A stretch of DNA of 64,000 nucleotides from Deltaproteobacteria bacterium (GTDB lineage Bacteria > Desulfobacterota > DSM-4660 > Desulfatiglandales > HGW-15), in NCBI GenBank assembly GCA_019310485.1, contig JAFDEF010000003.1, positions 1 to 64,000 of the forward strand. Direction: 5' to 3'. Below the pieces are notes generated by a model. The model was not told the origin of the DNA. It did no database searches and was given only the letters and a program-made list of their open reading frames with translations. The translations under genes were made by a program, and so were the position numbers. How positions within the stretch are numbered: the stretch's first letter is position 1; each line of letters starts with the position of its first letter. Shown here piece by piece: positions 52,631 to 60,557 of this stretch.

Positions 52631-53011
52631 ATGAAAGTACGTCATGTTGCTGTTGCCTGCAGTTCTCAAGAAAATGCCGATAGATTCTACGGAGGCATAT
52701 TAGGACTTGAGAAAATGAAATCGTCCACCCTTACCGGCGAACTTGCAAAACAGATCTTTGATACTCCCCATGGATGTCAATTCGTGCTTTACGCAGGGGA
52801 AGAGATTGCTTTTGAAGTATTCCTGCCGGAGAAGATGCCTGAGAAAGCCGTTCCGTATGTGCACACCTGCCTGGAGGTTGAGGATAGAAACAATTTTATT
52901 AGAAGATGTGGGCAATCCGGGTGCGTGGTTAAAAGGGTAAAGAAGAATGACTCTGAAATTATTTTTCTTTCAGATTATGACGGCAATCTCTTTGAAGTAA
53001 AGCAATCTTGA
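52631..53011 (+). CDS. VOC (glyoxalase/bleomycin resistance) superfamily protein
   Basis: A 126-residue protein with a vicinal oxygen chelate fold: VRHVAVACSSQENADRFYGGILGLEK opens the first beta-alpha-beta-beta-beta unit and YVHTCLEVEDRNNFIRRC...IIFLSDYDGNLFEVKQ closes the second. His in VRHVAV, the Glu of FEVKQ and a His in YVHTC are candidate metal ligands. The substrate is unknown. GGGAGAG lies upstream of the ATG. Confidence 0.8.
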   Translation: MKVRHVAVACSSQENADRFYGGILGLEKMKSSTLTGELAKQIFDTPHGCQFVLYAGEEIAFEVFLPEKMPEKAVPYVHTCLEVEDRNNFIRRCGQSGCVVKRVKKNDSEIIFLSDYDGNLFEVKQS

Positions 53012-53068
53012 TTCATGTAATTCTTCGTTTCACAGCGACTCAATGCCCCAGGATTCAAAGGAAAGCTG

Positions 53069-53683
53069 ATGGAAGAAGAACTGATTAGAAAAGCCCTCTC
53101 AACTTTCATGGAAAACCCTACCCCATCTATTGCCCGAGTCCTTGCAGCAGCTCTAAGAACGGGCCGGGTTAGCTATGAGGATGTTAGCAATCTTGTGGAA
53201 ACCGGGGATGACACTGAAGAAGTCTTATTTTCCGCCTATAGCTGGAGGTTGTTGCTCCCGACAAGGACCTCGAAAAGCATGGCATGGGAGGACCGTATCT
53301 TAGCACCGGGGCCGGGTGAGGCCTATGAAATGCCAGAAGTTATCCAGCACCTGGTAAAGCAAGCACTAGAGACCGGTAAATGGGATCCCGGGAAAGCTGT
53401 GGCAGAAGTCTTTAAGGACATGGAGGAAGGAAATTGGGATCGCGTGCCAAAACTGGTTGAGATGCTGGGAAGGGGCGCAATGGGCGGTCGCATAAGCGCT
53501 CTTAAAATAAAGGAAGTGTGTAAAGAGCTGGGCATGCTTGAGGCAGTAGACCGGCTGATAGCCGAACTTAAGGCTGGTGGTGTAATCAGCCCTTCGCTGG
53601 GATCATTTCCCGAGGCAACGCAACAGCGAGGGCCGATCTATGAACTAAACCCATCCTTATTCACAAGGGCGGGCACTCACTAA
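53069..53683 (+). CDS. Conserved hypothetical protein with helical N terminus
   Basis: A 204-residue soluble protein of mostly helical sequence. The C-terminal part (KIKEVCKELGMLEAVDRLIAELKAGGVISPSLG...GPIYELNPSLF) looks like a winged helix-turn-helix ending in a beta wing, so DNA binding is possible. The N-terminal part (ALSTFMENPTPSIARVLAAALRTGRVSYEDVS) is helical and of no known family to me. It lies 58 nt after the VOC gene and converges on iorB. Confidence 0.55.
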   Translation: MEEELIRKALSTFMENPTPSIARVLAAALRTGRVSYEDVSNLVETGDDTEEVLFSAYSWRLLLPTRTSKSMAWEDRILAPGPGEAYEMPEVIQHLVKQALETGKWDPGKAVAEVFKDMEEGNWDRVPKLVEMLGRGAMGGRISALKIKEVCKELGMLEAVDRLIAELKAGGVISPSLGSFPEATQQRGPIYELNPSLFTRAGTH

Positions 53684-53714
53684 AGTATTTATTTGATCGC
53701 AAGAGTTTATGGTC

Positions 53715-54323
53715 TTATGATAGTTTTTTTGATGCCTGTGCACCCAGATCAAAGGCCTTCAGGTTGGACTCCAGAAAGGCCTTCTTCGTAGAAGTTGAAA
53801 TAGTCTCCTTCATAACATCTTCTGTAACGGGCACGGCTCCTGAGCCTATCAGGGCTCCCAGCATAACCATATTTAGCGAGAGTGGGTTGCCTGCTTCTTC
53901 CGCAAGGTCATTTCCACGAAGAGCGATTAGTTTTTCAACCCTTGTTTTAATCTTTTCAAGCATCTCCTCCACTGGCGGATATACCCCCTGCCCCAGAGAA
54001 ACGGTAAATGGAGGAAGCGGCTGGGCATTGGTGATGACAAGTGTTTTCTTGTTGCACTTTCCAAGTATTCTCATTGTTTCCAGGGGCTCAAAGCTGACCA
54101 GTATATCTGCTTCCGCATTTGAAATTATGGGGCTTTTCACATTTCCCATCAACACTGCCGATTCCACCACTCCGCCTCTCTGTGCCATGCCGTGAATCTC
54201 GCTTACCACCACATGTATCCCCATTGAAAGGGCAGCCTGCCCCAGGAGATTTGATGCCAGCAAATTACCCTGCCCGCCAACGCCAACAAACAAACATCTT
54301 CCTGTTTCCATACTTTCCTCCAT
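53715..54323 (-). CDS. iorB: Indolepyruvate oxidoreductase subunit beta
   Basis: A 202-residue subunit of the 2-oxoacid:ferredoxin oxidoreductase gamma-domain type: LFVGVGGQGNLLASNLLGQAA at the N terminus, HGMAQRGGVVESAVLMG (substrate and subunit contact) and EAGNPLSLNMVMLGALIGSG. With IorA it oxidises arylpyruvates to aryl-acetyl-CoA and CO2 with reduction of ferredoxin. It starts 1 nt after iorA. Confidence 0.93.
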   Translation of the reverse strand: MEESMETGRCLFVGVGGQGNLLASNLLGQAALSMGIHVVVSEIHGMAQRGGVVESAVLMGNVKSPIISNAEADILVSFEPLETMRILGKCNKKTLVITNAQPLPPFTVSLGQGVYPPVEEMLEKIKTRVEKLIALRGNDLAEEAGNPLSLNMVMLGALIGSGAVPVTEDVMKETISTSTKKAFLESNLKAFDLGAQASKKLS

Positions 54324-54324
54324 A

Positions 54325-56181
54325 TTATCCCTTCAACGGCATGATTGCATTTTCGGGACAGACCTGCGCACAGACTGTACAGCCTATACATAAGTTTTTG
54401 TCGATATGCACCTGCTCCCCTTCAAGAAACATTGCGGGGCATGCAAGCAGGTTAATACAATCCCGATGATTCTTGCATTTATCCAGGTTTACATAAAATG
54501 GCCTTGCCTTCCTCGCCTTGCCTATTCGGCGGGCAAATAACGGGCAGTACTCCTTGGACACGATCACGGAGAGGCCGTCATACTCCATTGAAGCTCTTAC
54601 CGCTTCTATTGTTTTTTTCAGGTTGTAAGGTCTAACCACGTGAACATCCTTAACCCCGCAACCCCTTACTACGTCCTCAACCGAGACCTTTGGCAAATCA
54701 AGCCCCGTGGTCTCTGGCTCAACACCGGGATGGGGCTGATGACCCGTCATTGCCGTGGTGCCATTGTCCATAATGACCAGCGTGAATTTGTGGTTGTTGT
54801 GAACAGCATTAACAAGGCCAGTGATACCGGAGTGAAAAAAAGTTGAATCCCCAATAAAAGAAGCTACTTTCTGGTCCGTTGCCCGCGAAAATCCGCAAGA
54901 AGAGCTTACCGAAGACCCCATACATATTACCAGGTCACCCATTGAAAGAGGGGGCAAGAGCCCAAGAGTGTAGCAGCCAATGTCAGTGGGGTGAATCGCA
55001 TCAGTGCCATATACCTGCTTTACTGCATAGAAAGTGGCCCTGTGTGGGCACCCTGCACAAAGATTTGGTGGTCTTCCAGGAAGAGCGGGAAAATCTGAGG
55101 TGTCAACCGGCAGGGGTGCCTTGTAATCTATCTCGAAGTACTCTGCGATTCCTTTTCTCACCATTCCGGGATTGTACTCAAAAAGCCGGGATAGCTCTCC
55201 CACTCCCTTTCCTTTGATTTCCAGAGTCAGGCCTGTTTCCTGGGCAATAGTTTTAAGCTCGTGCTCCACCACAGGCTCGAGCTCCTCAACCACGAGTACT
55301 TTCTCGAGCGGCTCCATAAAGCGAACGCAGAGGTCCCGAGGCATGGGGTATGAAAAACCCAGCTTGAGAATGCTTACCTTGTCCTCAATGCCAAGGTCAG
55401 ATACTGCATCCATTACATAGTTCACACTAACACCGTTTGCCACTATACCCCATGGGCCATTGCCGATGATTTCGTTCATCGGAGAATTCTCTGATTTTTC
55501 CACAGCCTGGTCATATTTTCTTAACAGGAGTTTGTGTAGCTCTCTTGAAACCGCAGGCACACAAACATAATGAAAAGGGTCCTTCTTAAAAGTTGTCTTA
55601 ACCTTTCTCGGCTGAAGCTCTCCTAGTTTCACACCTCCTCGCACGTGTGCCAGGCGGGTGGTCGTCCTCAAGATAACCGGCAGCTTCAGTTCCTCTGATA
55701 GTTCAAAAGCAGCTTTGGTCCAGTCTTTCATTTCCTGGGTGTTTGTCGGCTCCAGCATGGGCAGGCTCGAAAGTCGTGCATAGTAACGGTTATCCTGCTC
55801 ATTCTGGCTTGAAAACAGGTACGGATCGTCTGCGTTCACTATCACCATCCCCGCCTCAACACCCGTGTATGCAAGGGTCATCAACGGATCGGCAGCAACG
55901 TTGAGCCCGACATGTTTCATGGTCACCATTGTCCTCAGGCCGCTGATGGCTGCTCCTGCCGCCACTTCCATAGCAACCTTCTCGTTTGTGGAGTATTCAA
56001 AATAGAGATCTGTCTCTTTGCTGATAGCAAAAAACTGTTCAGGGATCTCGGAAGAAGGTGTGCCAGGATAGCAGGTCGCAAAAGCGAGGCCCGCCTCCAG
56101 CGCCCCCCGGGCAATAGCTTCATTGCCCAGCAGCAGCATTTCCGTTCCAGGAGAATCTGTCAGTAACTTGTGCATATCCAC
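54325..56181 (-). CDS. iorA: Indolepyruvate oxidoreductase subunit alpha
   Basis: A 618-residue TPP enzyme. The N-terminal domain (LLLGNEAIARGALEAGLAFA, YPGTPSSEIPEQFF) is followed by the TPP site FIGDSTFFHSGITGLVNAV with NGTTAMTGHQPHPG. The C-terminal ferredoxin region has DKNLCIGCTVCAQVCPENAI and a second, degenerate set beginning CKNHRDCINLLACP. IorA accepts aromatic 2-oxo acids; electrons go to ferredoxin. Together with the acyl-CoA ligase upstream (gap 53 nt) it suggests fermentation or oxidation of aromatic amino acids, or the reverse for their synthesis. Confidence 0.94.
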   Translation of the reverse strand: MDMHKLLTDSPGTEMLLLGNEAIARGALEAGLAFATCYPGTPSSEIPEQFFAISKETDLYFEYSTNEKVAMEVAAGAAISGLRTMVTMKHVGLNVAADPLMTLAYTGVEAGMVIVNADDPYLFSSQNEQDNRYYARLSSLPMLEPTNTQEMKDWTKAAFELSEELKLPVILRTTTRLAHVRGGVKLGELQPRKVKTTFKKDPFHYVCVPAVSRELHKLLLRKYDQAVEKSENSPMNEIIGNGPWGIVANGVSVNYVMDAVSDLGIEDKVSILKLGFSYPMPRDLCVRFMEPLEKVLVVEELEPVVEHELKTIAQETGLTLEIKGKGVGELSRLFEYNPGMVRKGIAEYFEIDYKAPLPVDTSDFPALPGRPPNLCAGCPHRATFYAVKQVYGTDAIHPTDIGCYTLGLLPPLSMGDLVICMGSSVSSSCGFSRATDQKVASFIGDSTFFHSGITGLVNAVHNNHKFTLVIMDNGTTAMTGHQPHPGVEPETTGLDLPKVSVEDVVRGCGVKDVHVVRPYNLKKTIEAVRASMEYDGLSVIVSKEYCPLFARRIGKARKARPFYVNLDKCKNHRDCINLLACPAMFLEGEQVHIDKNLCIGCTVCAQVCPENAIMPLKG

Positions 56182-56234
56182 CCCCTATAATGATTTTGAC
56201 TTATTCTTATCGTTTCCAGCCCTCCGGCAGGCTC

Positions 56235-57788
56235 TCAGGCTCTAGCATATTTTTTCCTGAGTTTCGGCTTCTCAATCTTCCCCGTGGGATTGCGAGGCAC
56301 ATCATCAAAGAAAAGCTTCTTGGGCCTCTTATACCTGGGCAAGGCCTCACAATAGGCAAAGAACTCATCTTCGCTCATTTCCTTGCCTGGCTTGAGCTTA
56401 ACAATGGCTGCAACAATCTCTCCAAGTCGCTCATCTGGAATGCCGATCACTGCAGCGTCTTGAATCTTGTCATTTTCCAAAAGAAAGTCCTCTATTTCGA
56501 CCGGGAAAATGTTTTCTCCTCCAGTGATGATAATGTCCTTTTTTCTGTCCACAAGCCATATGAACCCATGTTCATCAAAGCGGGCCATATCACCGGTAAG
56601 GAGCCACCCGTCAACAATCGTCTTCCGGGTGGCCTCCGGATTCTTGTAATATTCCTTCATCACACCAGGGCCTTTGACGGCAAGTTCACCTGTTTCCCCT
56701 TTAGGGACATCCCTTAATTGGTCATCAACAATTCTGCACTCCCAGTCAAAACCGGGCAGCCCTATTGCGCCAACTTTGTGAAGGTTTTCCATGCCAAGGT
56801 GTACGCAGCCGGGTCCGGTTGATTCACTCAGCCCATAGTCAGTGTCATAGTCGTGGTTGGGAAAAACCTTTTTCCAGTTTTTGATCAGGCTTGGCGGCAC
56901 TGGCTGGGCACCTATGTGCATAAGACGCCACTGATCGAGTTTGTAATCTTTCAGGCTGATATCACCGTTTTCAATGGCCACAAGGATATCCTGTGCCCAC
57001 GGCACAAGCAGCCACACAATAGTGACCTGTTCCTCTGAAACAGCCTGTATGATCCACTCCGGCTTTACACCTTTTAAAATGACCGCCTTCGCGCCCACAA
57101 TGAAATTCCCGAACCAGTGCATCTTTGCCCCGGTGTGGTAAAGGGGCGGAATACAAAGGAAATTATCCTGGTGAGTCTGGTTGTGATGGCGGTTTTCCAC
57201 GATGCAGGCAAATTCGAGATTTCTGTGCGTCAGCAAAATCGGCTTGGGTGCCCCGGTAGTTCCAGAGGTAAAATAAAGGCCCGCTTCATCCAGAATACTG
57301 ATGGGCACTTTTGGCTCATCAGTAGATGCTTTGCTGCAAAGTTCTTCACATGAGGCGGCATATTCGGGCTTCAAGGTTTCCGGTCCCTGGAAAATGTAAT
57401 CCTTAACACTTCTGAGATCATCCTTTATGGCGCTTACGCGATCAATGAATTCCTCGCCAAAAACCATCACCTTGGCTTCAGCAATATCGGCACAATAGCA
57501 AATATCCTCAGCAGTGAAGCGGAAATTCAGGGGAACGGCCCACGCACCTGTCCTCAAAATACCAATGTAAATGGGAAGCCACTCAAGACAATTCATCATA
57601 AGGAGGATCACTTTGTCCCCTTTCTTTACCCCCCTCCTAATTAGTGCGTTGGCAACCCTGTTGGCCGTCTCGTCAAATTCTTTCCAGGTTATAGACCTCC
57701 TTAGGTCTTTGGCAGGTTCCCTTTCAATCAGGGCAATCTCATCCCCGTACATTCTTGCATTCCTTGCGAGTATTTCGCCAATGAGCAT
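56235..57788 (-). CDS. AMP-forming acyl-CoA synthetase (FadD/aryl-CoA ligase-like)
   Basis: A 517-residue member of the ANL superfamily. The P-loop GLYFTSGTTGAPKPILLTH, motif DYGLSESTG, GWLLTGDMARFDEHGF, the hinge VDRKKDIIITGGENIFP and the catalytic Lys in NPTGKIEKPKL are complete. It activates a carboxylic acid with ATP to an acyl-AMP and then the CoA ester. Chain length or aryl specificity cannot be read. It precedes iorA by 53 nt on the same strand, so aryl acetates or fatty acids are plausible. Its upstream region shares a 21-bp element with hdrA. Confidence 0.92.
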   Translation of the reverse strand: MLIGEILARNARMYGDEIALIEREPAKDLRRSITWKEFDETANRVANALIRRGVKKGDKVILLMMNCLEWLPIYIGILRTGAWAVPLNFRFTAEDICYCADIAEAKVMVFGEEFIDRVSAIKDDLRSVKDYIFQGPETLKPEYAASCEELCSKASTDEPKVPISILDEAGLYFTSGTTGAPKPILLTHRNLEFACIVENRHHNQTHQDNFLCIPPLYHTGAKMHWFGNFIVGAKAVILKGVKPEWIIQAVSEEQVTIVWLLVPWAQDILVAIENGDISLKDYKLDQWRLMHIGAQPVPPSLIKNWKKVFPNHDYDTDYGLSESTGPGCVHLGMENLHKVGAIGLPGFDWECRIVDDQLRDVPKGETGELAVKGPGVMKEYYKNPEATRKTIVDGWLLTGDMARFDEHGFIWLVDRKKDIIITGGENIFPVEIEDFLLENDKIQDAAVIGIPDERLGEIVAAIVKLKPGKEMSEDEFFAYCEALPRYKRPKKLFFDDVPRNPTGKIEKPKLRKKYARA

Positions 57789-57809
57789 TTTGACCCTCCC
57801 TGCCGGAAA

Positions 57810-57830
57810 AAGCTATATTTTAGCTACAAA
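57810..57830 (-). promoter_or_regulatory. Operator-like element shared with hdrA promoter
   Basis: Upstream of the acyl-CoA ligase, AGCTATATTTTAGCT contains an AGCTA/TAGCT dyad. The minus-strand sequence TTTGTAGCTAAAATATAGCTT (57830-57810) matches 17 of 21 bases with TTTGTAGTTGCAATATAGCTA at 18119-18099. It lies 22 nt before the start codon. Confidence 0.5.
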
Positions 57831-57929
57831 GTAATTGCACATTAGGTAAGTAAAGGAATCTTGTCAAGTGAAAATGGCCTGCTCCAAGGCGCCTTTTCCA
57901 AGCAAGCTCGTGTCTCAGCTTCGCCGTTT

Positions 57930-58883
57930 CTAAATACCTCTTGGAGGAAATAGTGGCGCATACTTTCTAGCCTTCAAATTTACCACCAAAACCCCTGATG
58001 CAATCAAAAGCAAGGCCAGCACAATACTGAGTGTGATAGGTTCCCCTAGAACAAGCCCACCAAGTAAGACTCCTGTCACGGGCATAATGAAAATAAAGGA
58101 ATGAAGTGAAACAGCCCCGTATTTTTGCAGCAGTCCAGTCCATGCCACAAAACCAAAAGAAGCAGTCAGAAGTCCCTGGTACAAAAGGGATGCGACAACT
58201 TTGAAACTTGCATCGGTTACCATCTTACCATCCCACAAGTAGCCGAACAGAAAAAACAGGGGCACGGAAAATATCATTGGGTAGAGCACAAGATGAAAGG
58301 GCTCAAATCTGTTTATGATTGTCTTTGTATAGGTGGTATTACAGGCCCATACAAACGAGGTGAGTAAAATCACAAAATCTCCAATTTGAACATCAGCAGT
58401 GACTTCGTGGTGTCCAAGAAATACCAAAGCCATCCCCGTAAATCCCATCAACAAACCAAGAACTTTCCTTTTTGTAATCCGGTCACCTGGGATAAAAAAA
58501 TGAGCCAGGAAAAGTATAAAAAAGGGCTGGAGATTAATCAAAAGGGTTCCCCGCGAAGCATTCGTTTTGTTCAAACCAAGGTAGAGTAAGGAAAGTTGTA
58601 ATGTAAATAAGACAGAGACTATCAAGAGCTGCGAAACCTGATCCCGCCTTATCCTGAAGGAACGCCCGGTCATCTTCACCCACAGCGAGATCCCAAGTGC
58701 TGCTATACTGAATCGCAGCCCTGCATTGGTAAGTGGGCCAAGACCGGAGAGGCTAATCTTAATGGCCACCGCATTGGACCCGAAAATAACACACAGCAAC
58801 GAGGCAAAAGTACCGGCTAGTAGCGGCAATTCCCGGTTACTGGGCGCATACTCACGTACTTCTGTTGCAGCGTTTCTTTGCAT
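57930..58883 (-). CDS. EamA/DMT family permease
   Basis: A 317-residue inner-membrane protein with ten hydrophobic segments in two EamA repeats. Typical segments are LLCVIFGSNAVAIKISLSGL near the start, LFLAHFFIPGDRITKRKVLG at the end of repeat 1 and SFIFIMPVTGVLLGGLVLGE in repeat 2. The substrate is unknown. It is separated by 141 nt from the acyl-CoA ligase and is divergent from the PfpI gene. Confidence 0.9.
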   Translation of the reverse strand: MQRNAATEVREYAPSNRELPLLAGTFASLLCVIFGSNAVAIKISLSGLGPLTNAGLRFSIAALGISLWVKMTGRSFRIRRDQVSQLLIVSVLFTLQLSLLYLGLNKTNASRGTLLINLQPFFILFLAHFFIPGDRITKRKVLGLLMGFTGMALVFLGHHEVTADVQIGDFVILLTSFVWACNTTYTKTIINRFEPFHLVLYPMIFSVPLFFLFGYLWDGKMVTDASFKVVASLLYQGLLTASFGFVAWTGLLQKYGAVSLHSFIFIMPVTGVLLGGLVLGEPITLSIVLALLLIASGVLVVNLKARKYAPLFPPRGI

Positions 58884-59085
58884 ATTTTTCTCTCGAGACC
58901 GATCCGATTAGTTTCGTCCCCTTGCCGATTCATGGTCAATTTCTTCGTTGAACCCAAAATTTTCTAAATACACTCTAACACCGGATAAGACAACGTCAAA
59001 GTGAAAAGCTTTGTCCTGCAACAAGCCTAAGTTTTGGGGGCTACACTGAGGGCAAATACCGCCCGGGATGGGCCCTCAAAATATT

Positions 59086-59114
59086 TTGATTTTCTCTCCC
59101 TTACCCAGTATTGT
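59086..59114 (+). promoter_or_regulatory. Promoter candidate of the PfpI gene
   Basis: TTGATT (59086-59091), a 17-bp spacer and TATTGT (59109-59114) lie 53 nt before the ATG at 59168. GAAAGGAGG is the ribosome-binding site. Confidence 0.5.
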
Positions 59115-59167
59115 GAAAACTGAAATCAATCGAAAGCGCACCATGGGAAAGAAAGGAGGAGCATAAA

Positions 59168-59689
59168 ATGGAACTCAAAGGGAAAAAGGTCATTATCTTG
59201 GTAGAGCAAATGTACAACGAATTTGAATTCTGGTATCCCTACTATCGCCTTAAGGAAGCCGGCGTGGATGTTGTCGCGGTCGGATCAGGCAGCGCCAGCG
59301 AGTATACATCTAAATCAGGGCTTCCGTGCAAAGTCGACCTAGCCGCCAACCAGGTCTCTGGCAACGATTACGACGCCCTCATTATTCCCGGCGGTTATGC
59401 GCCTGACCATATGCGCCGCCACCCTGCCATGGTAAAGCTTGTAAAGGACATGTTTGAAGCAGGGAAGATTGTAGCTGCCATTTGTCATGCCGGCTGGATG
59501 CTCGCCTCCGCCGACATTCTCAAAGGCCGGACCGTGACCTCGTTCTTTGCTATAAAGGATGATCTGCTCCACGCCGGGGCAAAGTGGGTTGATCAGGAGG
59601 TTGTGGCAGACGGGAATCTGATCACCAGCCGCAAGCCGGATGATTTACCTGCATTCATGAAGGCCATCCTCGCGGCCCTCTCAAGTTGA
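59168..59689 (+). CDS. DJ-1/PfpI family protein
   Basis: A 173-residue cytoplasmic protein of the glutamine amidotransferase-like DJ-1/PfpI family. The nucleophile-elbow Cys is in AAICHAGWMLASADILKG, the nearby acid in ILVEQMYNEFEFWYP, and IPGGYAPDHMRR is typical of PfpI and YhbO-type proteins. Family members have been described as proteases, deglycases or chaperones that act on damaged proteins under stress; which applies here is not known. It is a single gene with a good promoter and ribosome-binding site. Confidence 0.9.
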   Translation: MELKGKKVIILVEQMYNEFEFWYPYYRLKEAGVDVVAVGSGSASEYTSKSGLPCKVDLAANQVSGNDYDALIIPGGYAPDHMRRHPAMVKLVKDMFEAGKIVAAICHAGWMLASADILKGRTVTSFFAIKDDLLHAGAKWVDQEVVADGNLITSRKPDDLPAFMKAILAALSS

Positions 59690-59927
59690 ACCGCGGAAAG
59701 GTTCATCGTAAGCTTTTTCCGGCTGAAAAAATTCTAAATTGAACTTCTTTCGGACGAAAAATGTAACTTTTTGCACAAAATTCCCCCTAACGCTTTTGAA
59801 AGAACTTCGTGGGATATTGTGAAGTTCTAGTCTTTTCCAGGAAACTTAAAGTCTCTCATGCGGCCTCCTGAAAGGGAAGGTTGAAGAAACTGCTGAGCCG
59901 GGAAGACAAAAGGCTGGATTTAATAAA

Positions 59928-60521
59928 CTAAGAATCAGAAAGGTACGGGGCCTGGCCCTGGCAACCTGAACACATGTCACCCTGGGAAGCAGGATATGCT
60001 TCCCCGCACACGGGACAAAGGGCGATTTTTCCCTTGCTCTGTTTACCGATGAGTTCATCCCTGATCCTGACCCTTTCAACACCGAGGATCTCTTCGCCGG
60101 CGGCTTTTATCTCGTCTAGAAGTTTTTCTTCATCCTGCGCAGCCTTGGGCCTTGTCCTGAAAAACCACGACCTTATTGCAGGAAAGGGCTCCAGTTTAGC
60201 AGCATCCAGGAATACTCTGACGCCCTCGCCCGTGTACTTGTCAAACAAAGCCAGGGCGAAGCGACCAAGGTCAATGACCCGTAGCCAGCTGTTACCCACA
60301 GTGCAGGGGGTCAGTATCTGAATTGCATCAGGAAGACATTGGGAGGTTTCACTGATGGCATCGAAAAGCACGCCTTTGGGAATGTGCCTTTTGGCCATCT
60401 CCACCATAAATCCTCCTACAACGAGGCCGGGGGCAATATGGCCGTGAAACTCTTCTACCTCCTGGAGATACTCTTTGAGGCAAAAGGAGCCGATTTTTTC
60501 TTCTTCATTTTTCATAGGCAA
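59928..60521 (-). CDS. FmdE-like protein with C-terminal zinc ribbon
   Basis: A 197-residue protein. The N-terminal domain (EEFHGHIAPGLVVGGFMVEM, TPCTVGNSWLRVIDLGRFAL) belongs to the FmdE family, found with formylmethanofuran dehydrogenase and other molybdopterin enzymes. The usual Cys of the HGHxCPG motif is Ala here (HGHIAPG), while the later Cys in TPCTVGN is kept. The C terminus is a zinc ribbon (CPVCGEAYPA...CSGCQG). It lies 36 nt downstream of a molybdopterin oxidoreductase gene on the same strand, so a maturation or accessory role for that enzyme is plausible. Confidence 0.8.
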   Translation of the reverse strand: MPMKNEEEKIGSFCLKEYLQEVEEFHGHIAPGLVVGGFMVEMAKRHIPKGVLFDAISETSQCLPDAIQILTPCTVGNSWLRVIDLGRFALALFDKYTGEGVRVFLDAAKLEPFPAIRSWFFRTRPKAAQDEEKLLDEIKAAGEEILGVERVRIRDELIGKQSKGKIALCPVCGEAYPASQGDMCSGCQGQAPYLSDS

Positions 60522-60557
60522 CCAAATTATGGTTTGTGCTTTTTAGTGGCAAGAAAG

